From: Planctomycetota bacterium
GTDB taxonomy: Bacteria; Planctomycetota; Planctomycetia; Pirellulales; Thermoguttaceae
NCBI GenBank assembly: GCA_018897395.1
Contig: JAHIKV010000090.1
Span: 1 to 11,610, forward strand
Length of the DNA stretch: 11,610 nucleotides
Reading direction: 5' to 3'
Made by a program: the position numbers and the translations under genes. Below, piece by piece: positions 1 to 7,207 of this stretch. The notes under the pieces are model-generated. The model saw nothing but the letters and a program-made list of their open reading frames with translations. It searched no databases and was not told the origin of the DNA. Every line of letters starts with the position of its first letter. The stretch's first letter is position 1.

Positions 1-140
1 GAACCTTGTCTCCCTCTCGGTCTCGGTTCATCAATCCTCTTGGAGGTAATACCACTAACCGGAGAGCCGGATGCGGGAAATCCGCCAGTCCGGTTCGGAG
101 GTAGGGGAGGCCGAACTCAATCGGCCTTCCCTACCCCTAT
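1..140 (+). mobile_element. Group II intron, 3' end (domains V and VI)
   Basis: Positions 64-96 fold as intron domain V. GAGCCGGA (64-71) pairs with TCCGGTTC (89-96), the AGC triad lies at 65-67, an apical GCGG/CCGC stem caps the hairpin, and unpaired bases lie on the 3' side. Immediately after it, 100-114 pairs with 121-135 (15 bp with one G-U) as domain VI. The intron probably ends at CCCCTAT, position 140 (consensus AY end), and A133 lies at the usual branch-point distance. Positions 1-63 would be the end of domain IV. I cannot recognise the C-terminus of a maturase in any frame, so the reverse transcriptase, if present, lies upstream of the window. The 3' end resembles bacterial class C introns, but this subclass is an inference. 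Exon sequence would resume at 141. Confidence 0.82.
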
Positions 141-190
141 CACGACAATCCACCGCCATCCCGAGGTGGGAACATTCTGTAATATGGCCG

Positions 191-219
191 TTGACCGCCC
201 CGATGCGGTCGGATATACT
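191..219 (+). promoter_or_regulatory. Sigma70-type promoter of the TetR-RND operon
   Basis: TTGACC at 191-196 matches the -35 consensus in five of six bases. TATACT at 214-219 matches the -10 consensus in five of six. The spacer is exactly 17 bases. Transcription would start near 226, giving a leader of about 50 bases before the TetR start codon. The first dyad lies between the two hexamers and the second covers the predicted start site, as expected for an autorepressed tetR operon. Confidence 0.72.
193..210. promoter_or_regulatory. Dyad between -35 and -10, possible operator
   Basis: GACCGC (193-198) and GCGGTC (205-210) form a perfect 6-bp inverted repeat with a 6-base spacer, between the -35 and -10 hexamers of the promoter. 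A repressor bound here would occlude RNA polymerase. It could be a secondary site for the adjacent TetR protein. It is shorter than the downstream dyad, so chance is possible. Confidence 0.4.
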
Positions 220-224
220 TCAGT

Positions 225-242
225 GGACGGACTGGTCCGTCC
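225..242. promoter_or_regulatory. Likely TetR operator, 18-bp perfect palindrome
   Basis: GGACGGAC (225-232) and GTCCGTCC (235-242) are perfect 8-bp inverted arms around a central TG. The site covers the predicted transcription start (about 226) of the promoter at 191-219. It lies 33 bases upstream of the TetR start codon. Size, symmetry and place fit a TetR-family operator. That this TetR protein binds it is an inference. Confidence 0.68.
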
Positions 243-275
243 GTAACTGCTGCCCCCCACCACGGAACTAGGATT

Positions 276-923
276 ATGGCTGGTCAGAACGGCTCTTGCT
301 CCGAAGACCCCGGCAAGCGGCAGGCCATCCTCGAACAGGTCATCCGCACCTTCGCCGAACTCGGCTTTCGCGGCACCGACGTGCAGATAATCGCCGATCG
401 GGCCGGCGTGGGCAAAGGGACCGTCTACCGGTATTTCAAGAGCAAAGAGGATCTCTTCTGGGCCGCCACCTACGAAGTTATGCTGCGTCTGGATCGGCAC
501 GTTTTCCAGGCGATGGAGGGAGTCGAGGGGGCCTGCGCCAAGCTCCGGGCGTCGGCGATGGCCTATTCCCATTTCTTTGTGGACGATCCGCAGTACCTCG
601 CACTGTTTCTCCAAGACATCGCGGAGTTTCGTGGCTCGGGTCCCGAGTCACACCGCAAGCATCGCGAGAAGATGATTCACAGGATGGGAGAACTGCTGCA
701 ACAAGGAATCGAAGCGGGAGAGCTGCGCCCGGTCGATACGCGGCAGACCACGCTGGCACTGGGCAGCCTGCTGTTCGGTGCGACCGCTCTCGGGAGTCAT
801 CTGAAGTTGATGCCGGTCGCACGGATGACCGAGTACGCCGTGGACATTTTTTTACGGGGAATCCGCTCCGACGTTTCTATCGAGGCGGAACCTTCGTGTT
901 TGATGGAGAGTCGGAAACAATGA
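276..923 (+). CDS. TetR/AcrR-family transcriptional repressor
   Basis: A 215-residue protein of normal TetR length. The N-terminal helix-turn-helix spans about residues 14-60, with the classic pattern RQAILEQVIRTFAELGFRGT, IADRAGVGKGTVYRYF and KSKEDLF. The rest is the all-helical ligand-binding and dimerisation half, which is not conserved enough to reveal the inducer. It probably represses its own operon and is released when a toxic substrate of the pump binds. Start: ATG at 276 with a modest purine stretch (GGAACTAGG, 264-272) upstream, and the HTH begins at the expected distance. The stop codon overlaps the next start in ATGA (920-923), so it is translationally coupled to the adaptor gene. 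The family is certain; the ligand is unknown. Confidence 0.93.
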   Translation: MAGQNGSCSEDPGKRQAILEQVIRTFAELGFRGTDVQIIADRAGVGKGTVYRYFKSKEDLFWAATYEVMLRLDRHVFQAMEGVEGACAKLRASAMAYSHFFVDDPQYLALFLQDIAEFRGSGPESHRKHREKMIHRMGELLQQGIEAGELRPVDTRQTTLALGSLLFGATALGSHLKLMPVARMTEYAVDIFLRGIRSDVSIEAEPSCLMESRKQ

Positions 924-2281
924 ACCCCACGCTGGTCGAACGGTCCGATGTAGACATGAATCCATTACGTCTCAAACATGCCGTCGATAAGGAGCAAGTT
1001 GAAAAAGTGCCGGCCGCCGGATCGCCGCCACCCCGGCGGCGTCGTTGGCCGATGATCGTACTCGCGGTCGCGGTTGCCTGCGGGGGCGGCGCCTGGTACG
1101 CCCATGCCTGGCTCGGCGCGGCCGGCAATAGCAAGGCGGCTCTCGGGTTCGTCTCGAAGGACGGCGCGGGTATGAACGATGTGGCGGCGCCTGCGGCAAG
1201 CATCGCCACGGTGCCGGTCGAGGTGGTTCCCCGCAGCGATATCCTTCGGCTGACCGGCAGCCTGGCGGCCGACGAGCGGTCGTCGGTGGCGAGCAACACC
1301 AGCGGCATCGTGGCCGAGGTGCGGGTCGACCGCGGCAGCCGGGTGCGGAAAGGCGACGTGTTGGTGCAGATCGACCCGACCGACGCGAAGAACGAATTGG
1401 CCGAGGGCCAGGCGATGCTCGATGAACTGAAGGCGCGGCTGGGGTTGGACGGAAACGTCGAAGATTTCAATCCCGAGGACCAGCCGGAAGTGCGGCTGGC
1501 CAAGGCCTCGGCCGATCTGGCCGCCGCGAACCTCCGCCGCGCCAAGGAACTGATCGCCAAGAAGGTCATCTCGAACGAGGTCTACGATCAAACGGAGACG
1601 GAGTTTGAGTTGGCCAACCAGCGCTACCGCCAGGCGCTGTTGCTGATCAAGCAGGCATACGCGGCGTGCAACACGGCGATGGCGAAGTTGTCTATTCTCG
1701 AGAAGGCGGTGGCCGACACGACCATCCGCGCGCCGTTTGACGGCTGGGTGGCCGAGAAACTGGTGGCCGTGGGGGAGCAGATATCCTCCGGCATGCAGGC
1801 GACCGAGGTGGTCACGTTGGTGCGGATCGATCCCTTGCGGTTGCTTCTGACCGTTCCGCAGCAGGACATCGGCTGCATTCAGCCGGGACAGAAGGTGCGG
1901 TTCCACGTCGACAGTTTCCCCGATCGGACGTTCGAGGCCACGGTGCGTTTCATCGCTCCGGTGGTGAACGACACCCGTTCGATGGTGGTCGAGGCGGTGG
2001 CGCCGAATCCCAACGGCATGCTGTGTCCCGGTTTGTTCGCCACGGCGGAGTTGGAACTTAAGCAACAGCAACCGGGAATCTACGCGCCGGTTAGCGCCGT
2101 GCAGAAAAACGGCGAGGTGGGGCGGGTGTTCGTCGTCCGCAACGGGGTGGCCCGCGAGCAGGTAGTCGCTCTCGGCGAACAGACCGGCGGAAAGATAGAG
2201 ATACGCTCCGGGTTGACCGGCAAGGAGTTGCTTGTCGCCCAGCCCGGATTAGTTAAAGACGGAGACAAGGTAGGGCCATGA
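920..2281 (+). CDS. RND efflux periplasmic adaptor (membrane-fusion protein)
   Basis: A 453-residue HlyD/AcrA-type adaptor that would link the inner-membrane pump to an outer-membrane channel. It has a basic cytoplasmic tail (PRRRRW, about 38-43), a single membrane segment at about 44-65, then the first half of a biotinyl-lipoyl-like domain (SGIVAEVRVDRGSRVRKGDVL, about 128-148). A long helical hairpin follows (about 155-265), then the second lipoyl half (TTIRAPFDGWVAEKLVAVGE, about 267-286), a beta-barrel domain (about 300-380) and a membrane-proximal domain at the C-terminus. C54 in AVAC could be a poor lipobox, but the long N-terminal tail argues for a plain anchor. The start at 920 overlaps the TetR stop and has GGAGAG about 10 bases upstream; ATG at 956 is a weaker alternative. 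Much longer open sequence in this frame reaches back to 296 but is only the shadow of TetR. No TolC-type partner lies in the window. Confidence 0.92.
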   Translation: MNPTLVERSDVDMNPLRLKHAVDKEQVEKVPAAGSPPPRRRRWPMIVLAVAVACGGGAWYAHAWLGAAGNSKAALGFVSKDGAGMNDVAAPAASIATVPVEVVPRSDILRLTGSLAADERSSVASNTSGIVAEVRVDRGSRVRKGDVLVQIDPTDAKNELAEGQAMLDELKARLGLDGNVEDFNPEDQPEVRLAKASADLAAANLRRAKELIAKKVISNEVYDQTETEFELANQRYRQALLLIKQAYAACNTAMAKLSILEKAVADTTIRAPFDGWVAEKLVAVGEQISSGMQATEVVTLVRIDPLRLLLTVPQQDIGCIQPGQKVRFHVDSFPDRTFEATVRFIAPVVNDTRSMVVEAVAPNPNGMLCPGLFATAELELKQQQPGIYAPVSAVQKNGEVGRVFVVRNGVAREQVVALGEQTGGKIEIRSGLTGKELLVAQPGLVKDGDKVGP

Positions 2282-5200
2282 AGCAACTTGCTGCACTCTG
2301 CGTCAAGCGTCCGGTCTTCGCCACGGTGCTGATCCTGGTGCTGGTGGTGTTCGGCGTATTCAGCTACACGAAGCTCGGCCTGGACCGCTTTCCGAAAATC
2401 GACTTTCCGATAATCACGGTGACGACGTTGCAACCGGGATCGGCCCCCGAGGACATCGAGACCGAGATCACCGACAAGATCGAAGCGGCGATCAACACGA
2501 TCAGCGGCATCGAGGAACTCCGTTCTATTTCCTCCGAGGGAATCTCGCAGGTGATCGTTCAGTTCGTGTTGGAGAAGGATGTAGACATAGCCGCGCAAGA
2601 CGTTCGCGACAAGATCAACGGAGTGTTGCCGGAACTGCCTTCCGACGTCGAGCAGCCGACGGTCGCAAAAGTGGACCCGGACGCCTCGCCGATAATTACG
2701 GTCGCCGTGTCGGCGCCGCCGCCGACGACCATCCGCGACATCACCGAGTATTGCGACAAGATCCTGCGGCGGCGATTGGAAACTACCAACGGCGTCGGTC
2801 AAGTGATGATCGTCGGCGGCCAGGCCCGGCAGATCAACGTTAACCTCGATCCCTTAAAGCTCCGCGCCTACCGGCTTACGGTGGCTGACGTCGCCCGCGC
2901 GCTGGGATCGCAGAACCTGCAGATTCCCAGCGGCTCGATGAAGGTGGGGGCCACGGAATACACGCTGCGCACCTTGGGGCGGGTGAGCGATATGCGGGAA
3001 ATGGCGGCTATCGCCGTTGCAAATCGAGACGGCCGGACGATCACGGTCGGAGACTTGGGAAGCGCCGAGGATTCAACCGAAGAGGTCGAAAGCGCCTCGC
3101 TCTACAACGACACACCCTGTGTGCAGTTGAACATCCGCAAGCAGTCGGGCACGAACACCGTCGCCGTCGCCGAAGCGATAAAAGAACGGCTCAAGGCGTT
3201 GGAAGCGACCATGCCGAAAGGCTACAATCTGAAAGTCGTCCGCGACCAATCGGTGTTTATCGAGTCCTCGGTCCACGCGGTCGAGGAACACATGCTTCTA
3301 GGCGGCGGCCTGGCGGCGATCGTCGTGTTGTTGTTTCTGGCCAACATTCGGGCGACGATAATCGCGGCCCTTGCAATTCCAACCTCGATTATTGCCGCGT
3401 TCGCCATCGTCAAATTCATGGGCTACACGCTCAACAGCATCACGCTGCTGGCGCTGACCCTTTCGGTAGGCATCGTGATCGACGACGCGATCGTGGTGAT
3501 GGAGAACATCTTTCGCTACATCGAAGAGAAAAAATACACTCCCCGCGAGGCCGCGATGGCGGCTACCGGCGAGATCGCACTTGCCGTGCTGGCCATCACT
3601 CTTTCGCTGGTCGCGGTGTTCCTGCCCATCGCCATGATGGAGGGGATCGTCGGACGGTTTCTAAGCGCGTTCGGCATCACCATGGCCGGAACGATCATCG
3701 TGAGCATGTTGGTCAGTTTTACGCTGACTCCGATGTTGGCGTCCAGATGGTTCAAGAAAGCGGAAGAGCGGAAAGCCGGCGGGTCGAAGGGACAATTTTT
3801 CTATCACGCCCTGGAAGCCGCTTATCTCGCGGCGCTGCGGTTCTCGCTTCGCCGGCGTTTCGTCGTGGTCATTGTCATGATCGGCAGTCTGGCGACGATC
3901 CCATATTTACTCGATGTGCTGCCGAAAAACTTCATACCCGACGACGACTCGTCCGAGTTCCAAGTCAACGTCCAGGCGCCGGAGGGAACGTCGCTCGAAG
4001 CCACGCAGGTGCTGATCGCGCGGATCGCGCGCGACGTCCGCCGACTCGACGGCGTAAAATACACGATCGCCAGCGTGGCCGACACGGCCCAACACAACGC
4101 CCATAAAGGGAATGCCTACGTCCGGCTGGTCAACATCGCCGATCGCAATTTCAGTCAGTTTGAAATCATGGATTTCGTGCGGCAAAATATCTTGCCGAAA
4201 TTCGTCGCCGACAATCTGCGACTTAGCGTCACGCCCGTCTCGCTGTTTTCCGTGGGCGGCGTCAGCGGAGACGTCCAATTCATGATCAGCGGTCCCGACA
4301 TGAAGGTGCTCGAACAAAGCGCCAACGCGGTGATGGCCGACCTGCGAAAGGCGCCGGGCGCGGTCGACGTCGACTCGTCGCTTTCGGTGGGAAAACCGCA
4401 ATACGGCATCGAGGTTGATCGCCCCAAGGCCGCGGAGTTAGGGGTCTCGATCGCCGACATTGCCAACACCTTGCGGCTGTTGGTGGCCGGCGACAAAGTA
4501 TCCGACTACAACGAAAAAGGGGAACAATACGAAGTCCACGTCCGCTCGATCGCCGATGTCCGCAATCGTCTCGACGAACTGAAGATGGTGACGGTTCCTT
4601 CGAGCAAATTCGGCACGGTCCCCTTGGACGACGTGGTTCGCTTCGAAAAAGGGACCGGCCCGGCCGAGATCAATCGTCTGGCCCGCGCCCGTCAGGTTAC
4701 TATCGGCGCCAACATGGAGGAAGGCGCATCGCAGCAAACCATCCTGGACGCCATCGACGAGTCCGTGGCCAAACTTGGCTTGGGGCCGGAATACAGCACC
4801 GGGTTGCTCGGCAGGTCGAAGGAAATGGCCAGGGCGTTCCGCGCTTTCTTCCTCGCGTTCATTCTGGCCTTCATTTTCGTCTATCTCTGCCTAGCCGCCC
4901 AGTTCGAGTCCTGGCTGCACCCGATCACGATCCTGTTGTCGCTGCCGCTGACGTTGCCGTTTGCGCTTGTCTCGCTGTGGATATTCGGCCAGTCGATCAA
5001 CATTTTCTCGCTGTTGGGAATCATGGTGCTGTTCGCGGTGGTCAAGAAGAACTCGATCTTGCAGATCGACCATACGATCCAACTTCGCGCCGAGGGGATG
5101 CCCAAGTACGAAGCCATCGTGGAGGCCAACCGCGACCGGCTCCGGCCGATCCTGATGACCACCGTGGCCTTCGTGGCCGGCATGATCCCCTTGTTCATCT

Positions 5201-5523
5201 CGAACGCGGAAGGCGCCGCGGTGAACAAGGCCATCAGCGGCGTGATCATCGGCGGCCAGTCCCTCTCCCTGCTGCTGACTCTGCTGGCCGTTCCGGTGGC
5301 CTACTCGCTGTTCGACGACCTGAGCAACTTCTTCTGGCGGGTGTTCGGCCGTAAGGAAACCGAGGCCGTCGAGGAATCGACCTACTCGCCGCGAAAAGAA
5401 TCCGCGATTGTCGCGGGCGGCAACGGCGATACGTTCATCTCCGAACAGACCGGCGAAACGGTCATCGTGCGGCCCGAGCCGTCCCACTCGCTCCCCGACG
5501 ACGTTCCGGCCCGGCATCCGTAG
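2278..5523 (+). CDS. RND multidrug efflux pump, AcrB/HAE1-like inner-membrane transporter
   Basis: A 1081-residue proton-driven exporter of the hydrophobe/amphiphile RND family, normally trimeric. TM1 is at about 12-30. The first periplasmic porter loop (PGSAPEDIETEITDKIE) is followed by TM2-TM6, the second large loop and TM7-TM12. The proton-relay residues are visible: the Asp pair in TM4 at 402-403 (VGIVIDDAIVVMEN) and the Lys in TM10 at 924 (VVKKNSIL), equivalent to AcrB D407/D408 and K940. The cytoplasmic tail after TM12 is about 55-60 residues, hydrophilic and not recognised. The start ATG (2278) overlaps the adaptor stop as ATGA, so both proteins should be made in matched amounts. Substrates cannot be deduced. 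It needs an outer-membrane channel from elsewhere in the genome. Confidence 0.95.
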   Translation: MKQLAALCVKRPVFATVLILVLVVFGVFSYTKLGLDRFPKIDFPIITVTTLQPGSAPEDIETEITDKIEAAINTISGIEELRSISSEGISQVIVQFVLEKDVDIAAQDVRDKINGVLPELPSDVEQPTVAKVDPDASPIITVAVSAPPPTTIRDITEYCDKILRRRLETTNGVGQVMIVGGQARQINVNLDPLKLRAYRLTVADVARALGSQNLQIPSGSMKVGATEYTLRTLGRVSDMREMAAIAVANRDGRTITVGDLGSAEDSTEEVESASLYNDTPCVQLNIRKQSGTNTVAVAEAIKERLKALEATMPKGYNLKVVRDQSVFIESSVHAVEEHMLLGGGLAAIVVLLFLANIRATIIAALAIPTSIIAAFAIVKFMGYTLNSITLLALTLSVGIVIDDAIVVMENIFRYIEEKKYTPREAAMAATGEIALAVLAITLSLVAVFLPIAMMEGIVGRFLSAFGITMAGTIIVSMLVSFTLTPMLASRWFKKAEERKAGGSKGQFFYHALEAAYLAALRFSLRRRFVVVIVMIGSLATIPYLLDVLPKNFIPDDDSSEFQVNVQAPEGTSLEATQVLIARIARDVRRLDGVKYTIASVADTAQHNAHKGNAYVRLVNIADRNFSQFEIMDFVRQNILPKFVADNLRLSVTPVSLFSVGGVSGDVQFMISGPDMKVLEQSANAVMADLRKAPGAVDVDSSLSVGKPQYGIEVDRPKAAELGVSIADIANTLRLLVAGDKVSDYNEKGEQYEVHVRSIADVRNRLDELKMVTVPSSKFGTVPLDDVVRFEKGTGPAEINRLARARQVTIGANMEEGASQQTILDAIDESVAKLGLGPEYSTGLLGRSKEMARAFRAFFLAFILAFIFVYLCLAAQFESWLHPITILLSLPLTLPFALVSLWIFGQSINIFSLLGIMVLFAVVKKNSILQIDHTIQLRAEGMPKYEAIVEANRDRLRPILMTTVAFVAGMIPLFISNAEGAAVNKAISGVIIGGQSLSLLLTLLAVPVAYSLFDDLSNFFWRVFGRKETEAVEESTYSPRKESAIVAGGNGDTFISEQTGETVIVRPEPSHSLPDDVPARHP

Positions 5524-5567
5524 CGACGGGCGGCAGATGACGCGCGGTTGAACGTCTGGGCCAATTA

Positions 5568-5591
5568 GCCCCGGGTGAATACACCCGGGGC
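5568..5591. repeat. Hairpin repeat, variant of the TTAGCCC family
   Basis: GCCCCGGGTG (5568-5577) and CACCCGGGGC (5582-5591) form a perfect 10-bp stem with an AATA loop, preceded by AATTA. It has the same loop and border as the element at 8562-8592 but a different stem sequence with compensated pairs, so the structure is kept. It lies 45 bases after the RND stop, so it may end transcription or protect the mRNA end. No U-tract follows, so it is not a canonical intrinsic terminator. Confidence 0.7.
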
Positions 5592-5612
5592 ACGGTCTGG
5601 TGCGACCACCGC

Positions 5613-5643
5613 TCCCCGCCGTGTATTCACGGCGGGCTAAATG
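5613..5643 (-). repeat. 31-bp hairpin repeat, copy 1 (inverted)
   Basis: CCCGCCGTG (5615-5623), loop TATT and CACGGCGGG (5628-5636), followed by CTAAAT. The 31 bases are the exact reverse complement of 8562-8592. It lies in the convergent gap between the RND pump and the sigma54 activator. Its 3' border GGCGGGCTAAATGG (5631-5644) is repeated directly at 5651-5664, so the gap holds a partial duplication. Confidence 0.8.
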
Positions 5644-5686
5644 GCGACGCGGCGGGCTAAATGGTACTATTCCCGGGTTGGAGTTC

Positions 5687-7021
5687 CTAAACCAGCCCGT
5701 GCTTGGCTAGTTTGTCGCGGAAGGTGGAGAGTTTCATCCCCAGCGCGGCGGCGGCGGCCGACTTGTTACCCTCGGCTTCTTCCAACGCACCTTGCAACAG
5801 TTCCCGTTCGGTCTTGTCGATGGTCTCCTGGAACGGGCCGGAGAGGACGCGCCGTTTTTTTGCCGCCGCGTGGAGTTCCTTCAACAGCAGGTTTCCGGTG
5901 ATCGCGCCGGCGCCGACCAGATAGGCGCGTTGCAGCAGATGGGCCAACTCGCGGACGTTGCCGGGCCAATCGTGCCGCTTGAGCATCTCGATGGCCAACG
6001 GCTCGAGCCGCGCGGGTCCGTCCTTGGCGAACCGTTTCAGGAGGTGGTCGATCAGCAAGGGGACGTCGTCGCGCCGTTCGCGCAGGGGCGGCACGTTTAC
6101 CCGCAGAACGTCCAGCCGATAATAGAGGTCCTGGCGGAATTCGCCGCCGGCGATCTTTTGCAAGAGGTCTCTTTTCGTCGAGGCGACGATCCGCACGTTG
6201 GCCTTCATCTCCGAGGCGGCGCCGACCCGCTCGAAGGTCTTTTCATCGATCGCGCGGAGCAGTTTGGTTTGGTGTTCGAGCGGAATGTCGTCGACGTCGT
6301 CCAGGTAGAGCGTGCCCCCTTCGGCCAACTCGAATCGGCCGAGGCGGCGCTGCTCCGCGCCGGTGAAGGACCCTTTTTCGTGGCCGTACAGTTCGCTCTC
6401 GATCAACTGGCTGGGAAATAGCGCGCAGCCGACCTTGATGAAGGGGAAGGTGCGACGGGTGGAAGTGCGATGGATGGTCGAGGCGATCAGGTCCTTTCCC
6501 ACGCCGGTCTCGCCGCAGAGCAAGACGTTGGCGTCGGAGCGGGCGCAGATTTCGATCAAGCGGCGGACCGAGCGAATGGCGATCGACCGGCCAACCACGG
6601 CCTGGTCGATTTTTCCGATGGTCGTTTCGACCGGTTCGGCGGCCGCGGGAGCCTTGCCTCGCCGGGCGGATTCGATCCGGGCCAACAGCGGAAAGATGTC
6701 TTCGTTGTGGAACGGTTTGGTCAGGAAGTCGAAGGCCCCGAGTTTCCCCGCCTCGACCGCCAAGGGGATGCTGCCGTAGGCCGTCATGATGATTACCTCG
6801 GCGCCCGCGAGGCGGTCCTGCTTGATGCGTTTTAGAAGCTCGATGCCGTCGACCTTGGGCATCTTTAGATCGGTCACCACGACGTCGAAACGGTCGGCGG
6901 CGAGTTTTTCCAGGGCCTCGGCGCCGTCGCCTGCCGTGACCACGTCGTGCCCCTGGGCCGCCAGGTCGTTGGCCAGCGTGACCCGTTTGATCTTTTCGTC
7001 GTCGGCGACCAGGATTTTCAT
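5687..7021 (-). CDS. Sigma54-dependent NtrC-family response regulator
   Basis: A 444-residue activator with the full NtrC plan. The receiver (1-115) has acidic residues D7/D8, phosphoacceptor D51 (VVVTDLKMP), T80 and K102. The AAA+ domain (about 140-375) has Walker A GETGVGKD (170-177), the sigma54-contact loop GSFTGA (217-222), Walker B GGTLYLDD (235-242), arginine fingers R296 and R302, and WPGNVREL (352-359). A Fis-type helix-turn-helix closes it (about 413-441, GNKSAAAAALGMKLSTFRDK). It would hydrolyse ATP to open sigma54 promoters once phosphorylated. Oddities: the loop is GSFTGA rather than GAFTGA, the Walker B Glu is Asp (D242), and the usual Asn of ATNRDL is Lys (K283). The start ATG matches the usual receiver start (MKILVADDE), but no good ribosome site precedes it. 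It is the last gene of the cluster, 178 bases after the kinase, and is the presumed phospho-target of that kinase. Confidence 0.95.
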   Translation of the reverse strand: MKILVADDEKIKRVTLANDLAAQGHDVVTAGDGAEALEKLAADRFDVVVTDLKMPKVDGIELLKRIKQDRLAGAEVIIMTAYGSIPLAVEAGKLGAFDFLTKPFHNEDIFPLLARIESARRGKAPAAAEPVETTIGKIDQAVVGRSIAIRSVRRLIEICARSDANVLLCGETGVGKDLIASTIHRTSTRRTFPFIKVGCALFPSQLIESELYGHEKGSFTGAEQRRLGRFELAEGGTLYLDDVDDIPLEHQTKLLRAIDEKTFERVGAASEMKANVRIVASTKRDLLQKIAGGEFRQDLYYRLDVLRVNVPPLRERRDDVPLLIDHLLKRFAKDGPARLEPLAIEMLKRHDWPGNVRELAHLLQRAYLVGAGAITGNLLLKELHAAAKKRRVLSGPFQETIDKTERELLQGALEEAEGNKSAAAAALGMKLSTFRDKLAKHGLV

Positions 7022-7076
7022 ATTGATGGTAAAATCAAGAATGCAACGCGATTATTGCTTCTAACTGAAGTCACAG

Positions 7077-7151
7077 TAGCCGGGGGCTAACAGCCCCCGG
7101 AGGGAATCGCCGCAATTCCCGCACCTTCCGGGGGCTGTTAGCCCCCGGCTA
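7077..7151. repeat. Nested palindrome element, CCGGGGGCTAACAG type
   Basis: Two perfect 25-bp inverted arms (7077-7101 and 7127-7151) surround a 25-base spacer. Each arm is itself a hairpin: CCGGGGGCT, loop AAC, AGCCCCCGG (7080-7100). The spacer holds a third small dyad, GGGAAT (7102-7107) and ATTCCC (7115-7120). The element fills the gap between the kinase and the sigma54 activator and would form a strong RNA structure, possibly attenuating the downstream gene. No transposase is nearby. Confidence 0.85.
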
Positions 7152-7180
7152 TTGTTCACGATATTGTTTTCCCAATAGCA

Positions 7181-7207
7181 GCCGTCGTTCCGGCGGCCGC
7201 TAAACGG
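7181..7207. repeat. 27-bp repeat copy 1, overlapping the kinase stop
   Basis: Positions 7181-7207 match 11375-11401 in 25 of 27 bases, and the last 17 are identical (CGGCGGCCGCTAAACGG). Here the repeat contains the last codon and the TAG stop of the histidine kinase gene, so the end of that reading frame is supplied by repeat DNA. Confidence 0.7.

Noticed and set aside
40..246. 68-residue open frame at the left edge
   Set aside because: It reads through intron domains V and VI, which give a familiar spurious peptide (TGEPDAGNPPVRFGG). It is RNA structure rather than a gene.
296..919. Open frame extending the adaptor gene upstream
   Set aside because: It runs in another frame across the clear TetR gene and has no adaptor-like sequence. 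The adaptor start at 920 has ATGA coupling and a ribosome site.
965..2071. 368-residue minus-strand open frame
   Set aside because: It is antisense to the adaptor gene, with His/Arg/Leu-rich shadow composition and no recognisable motif.
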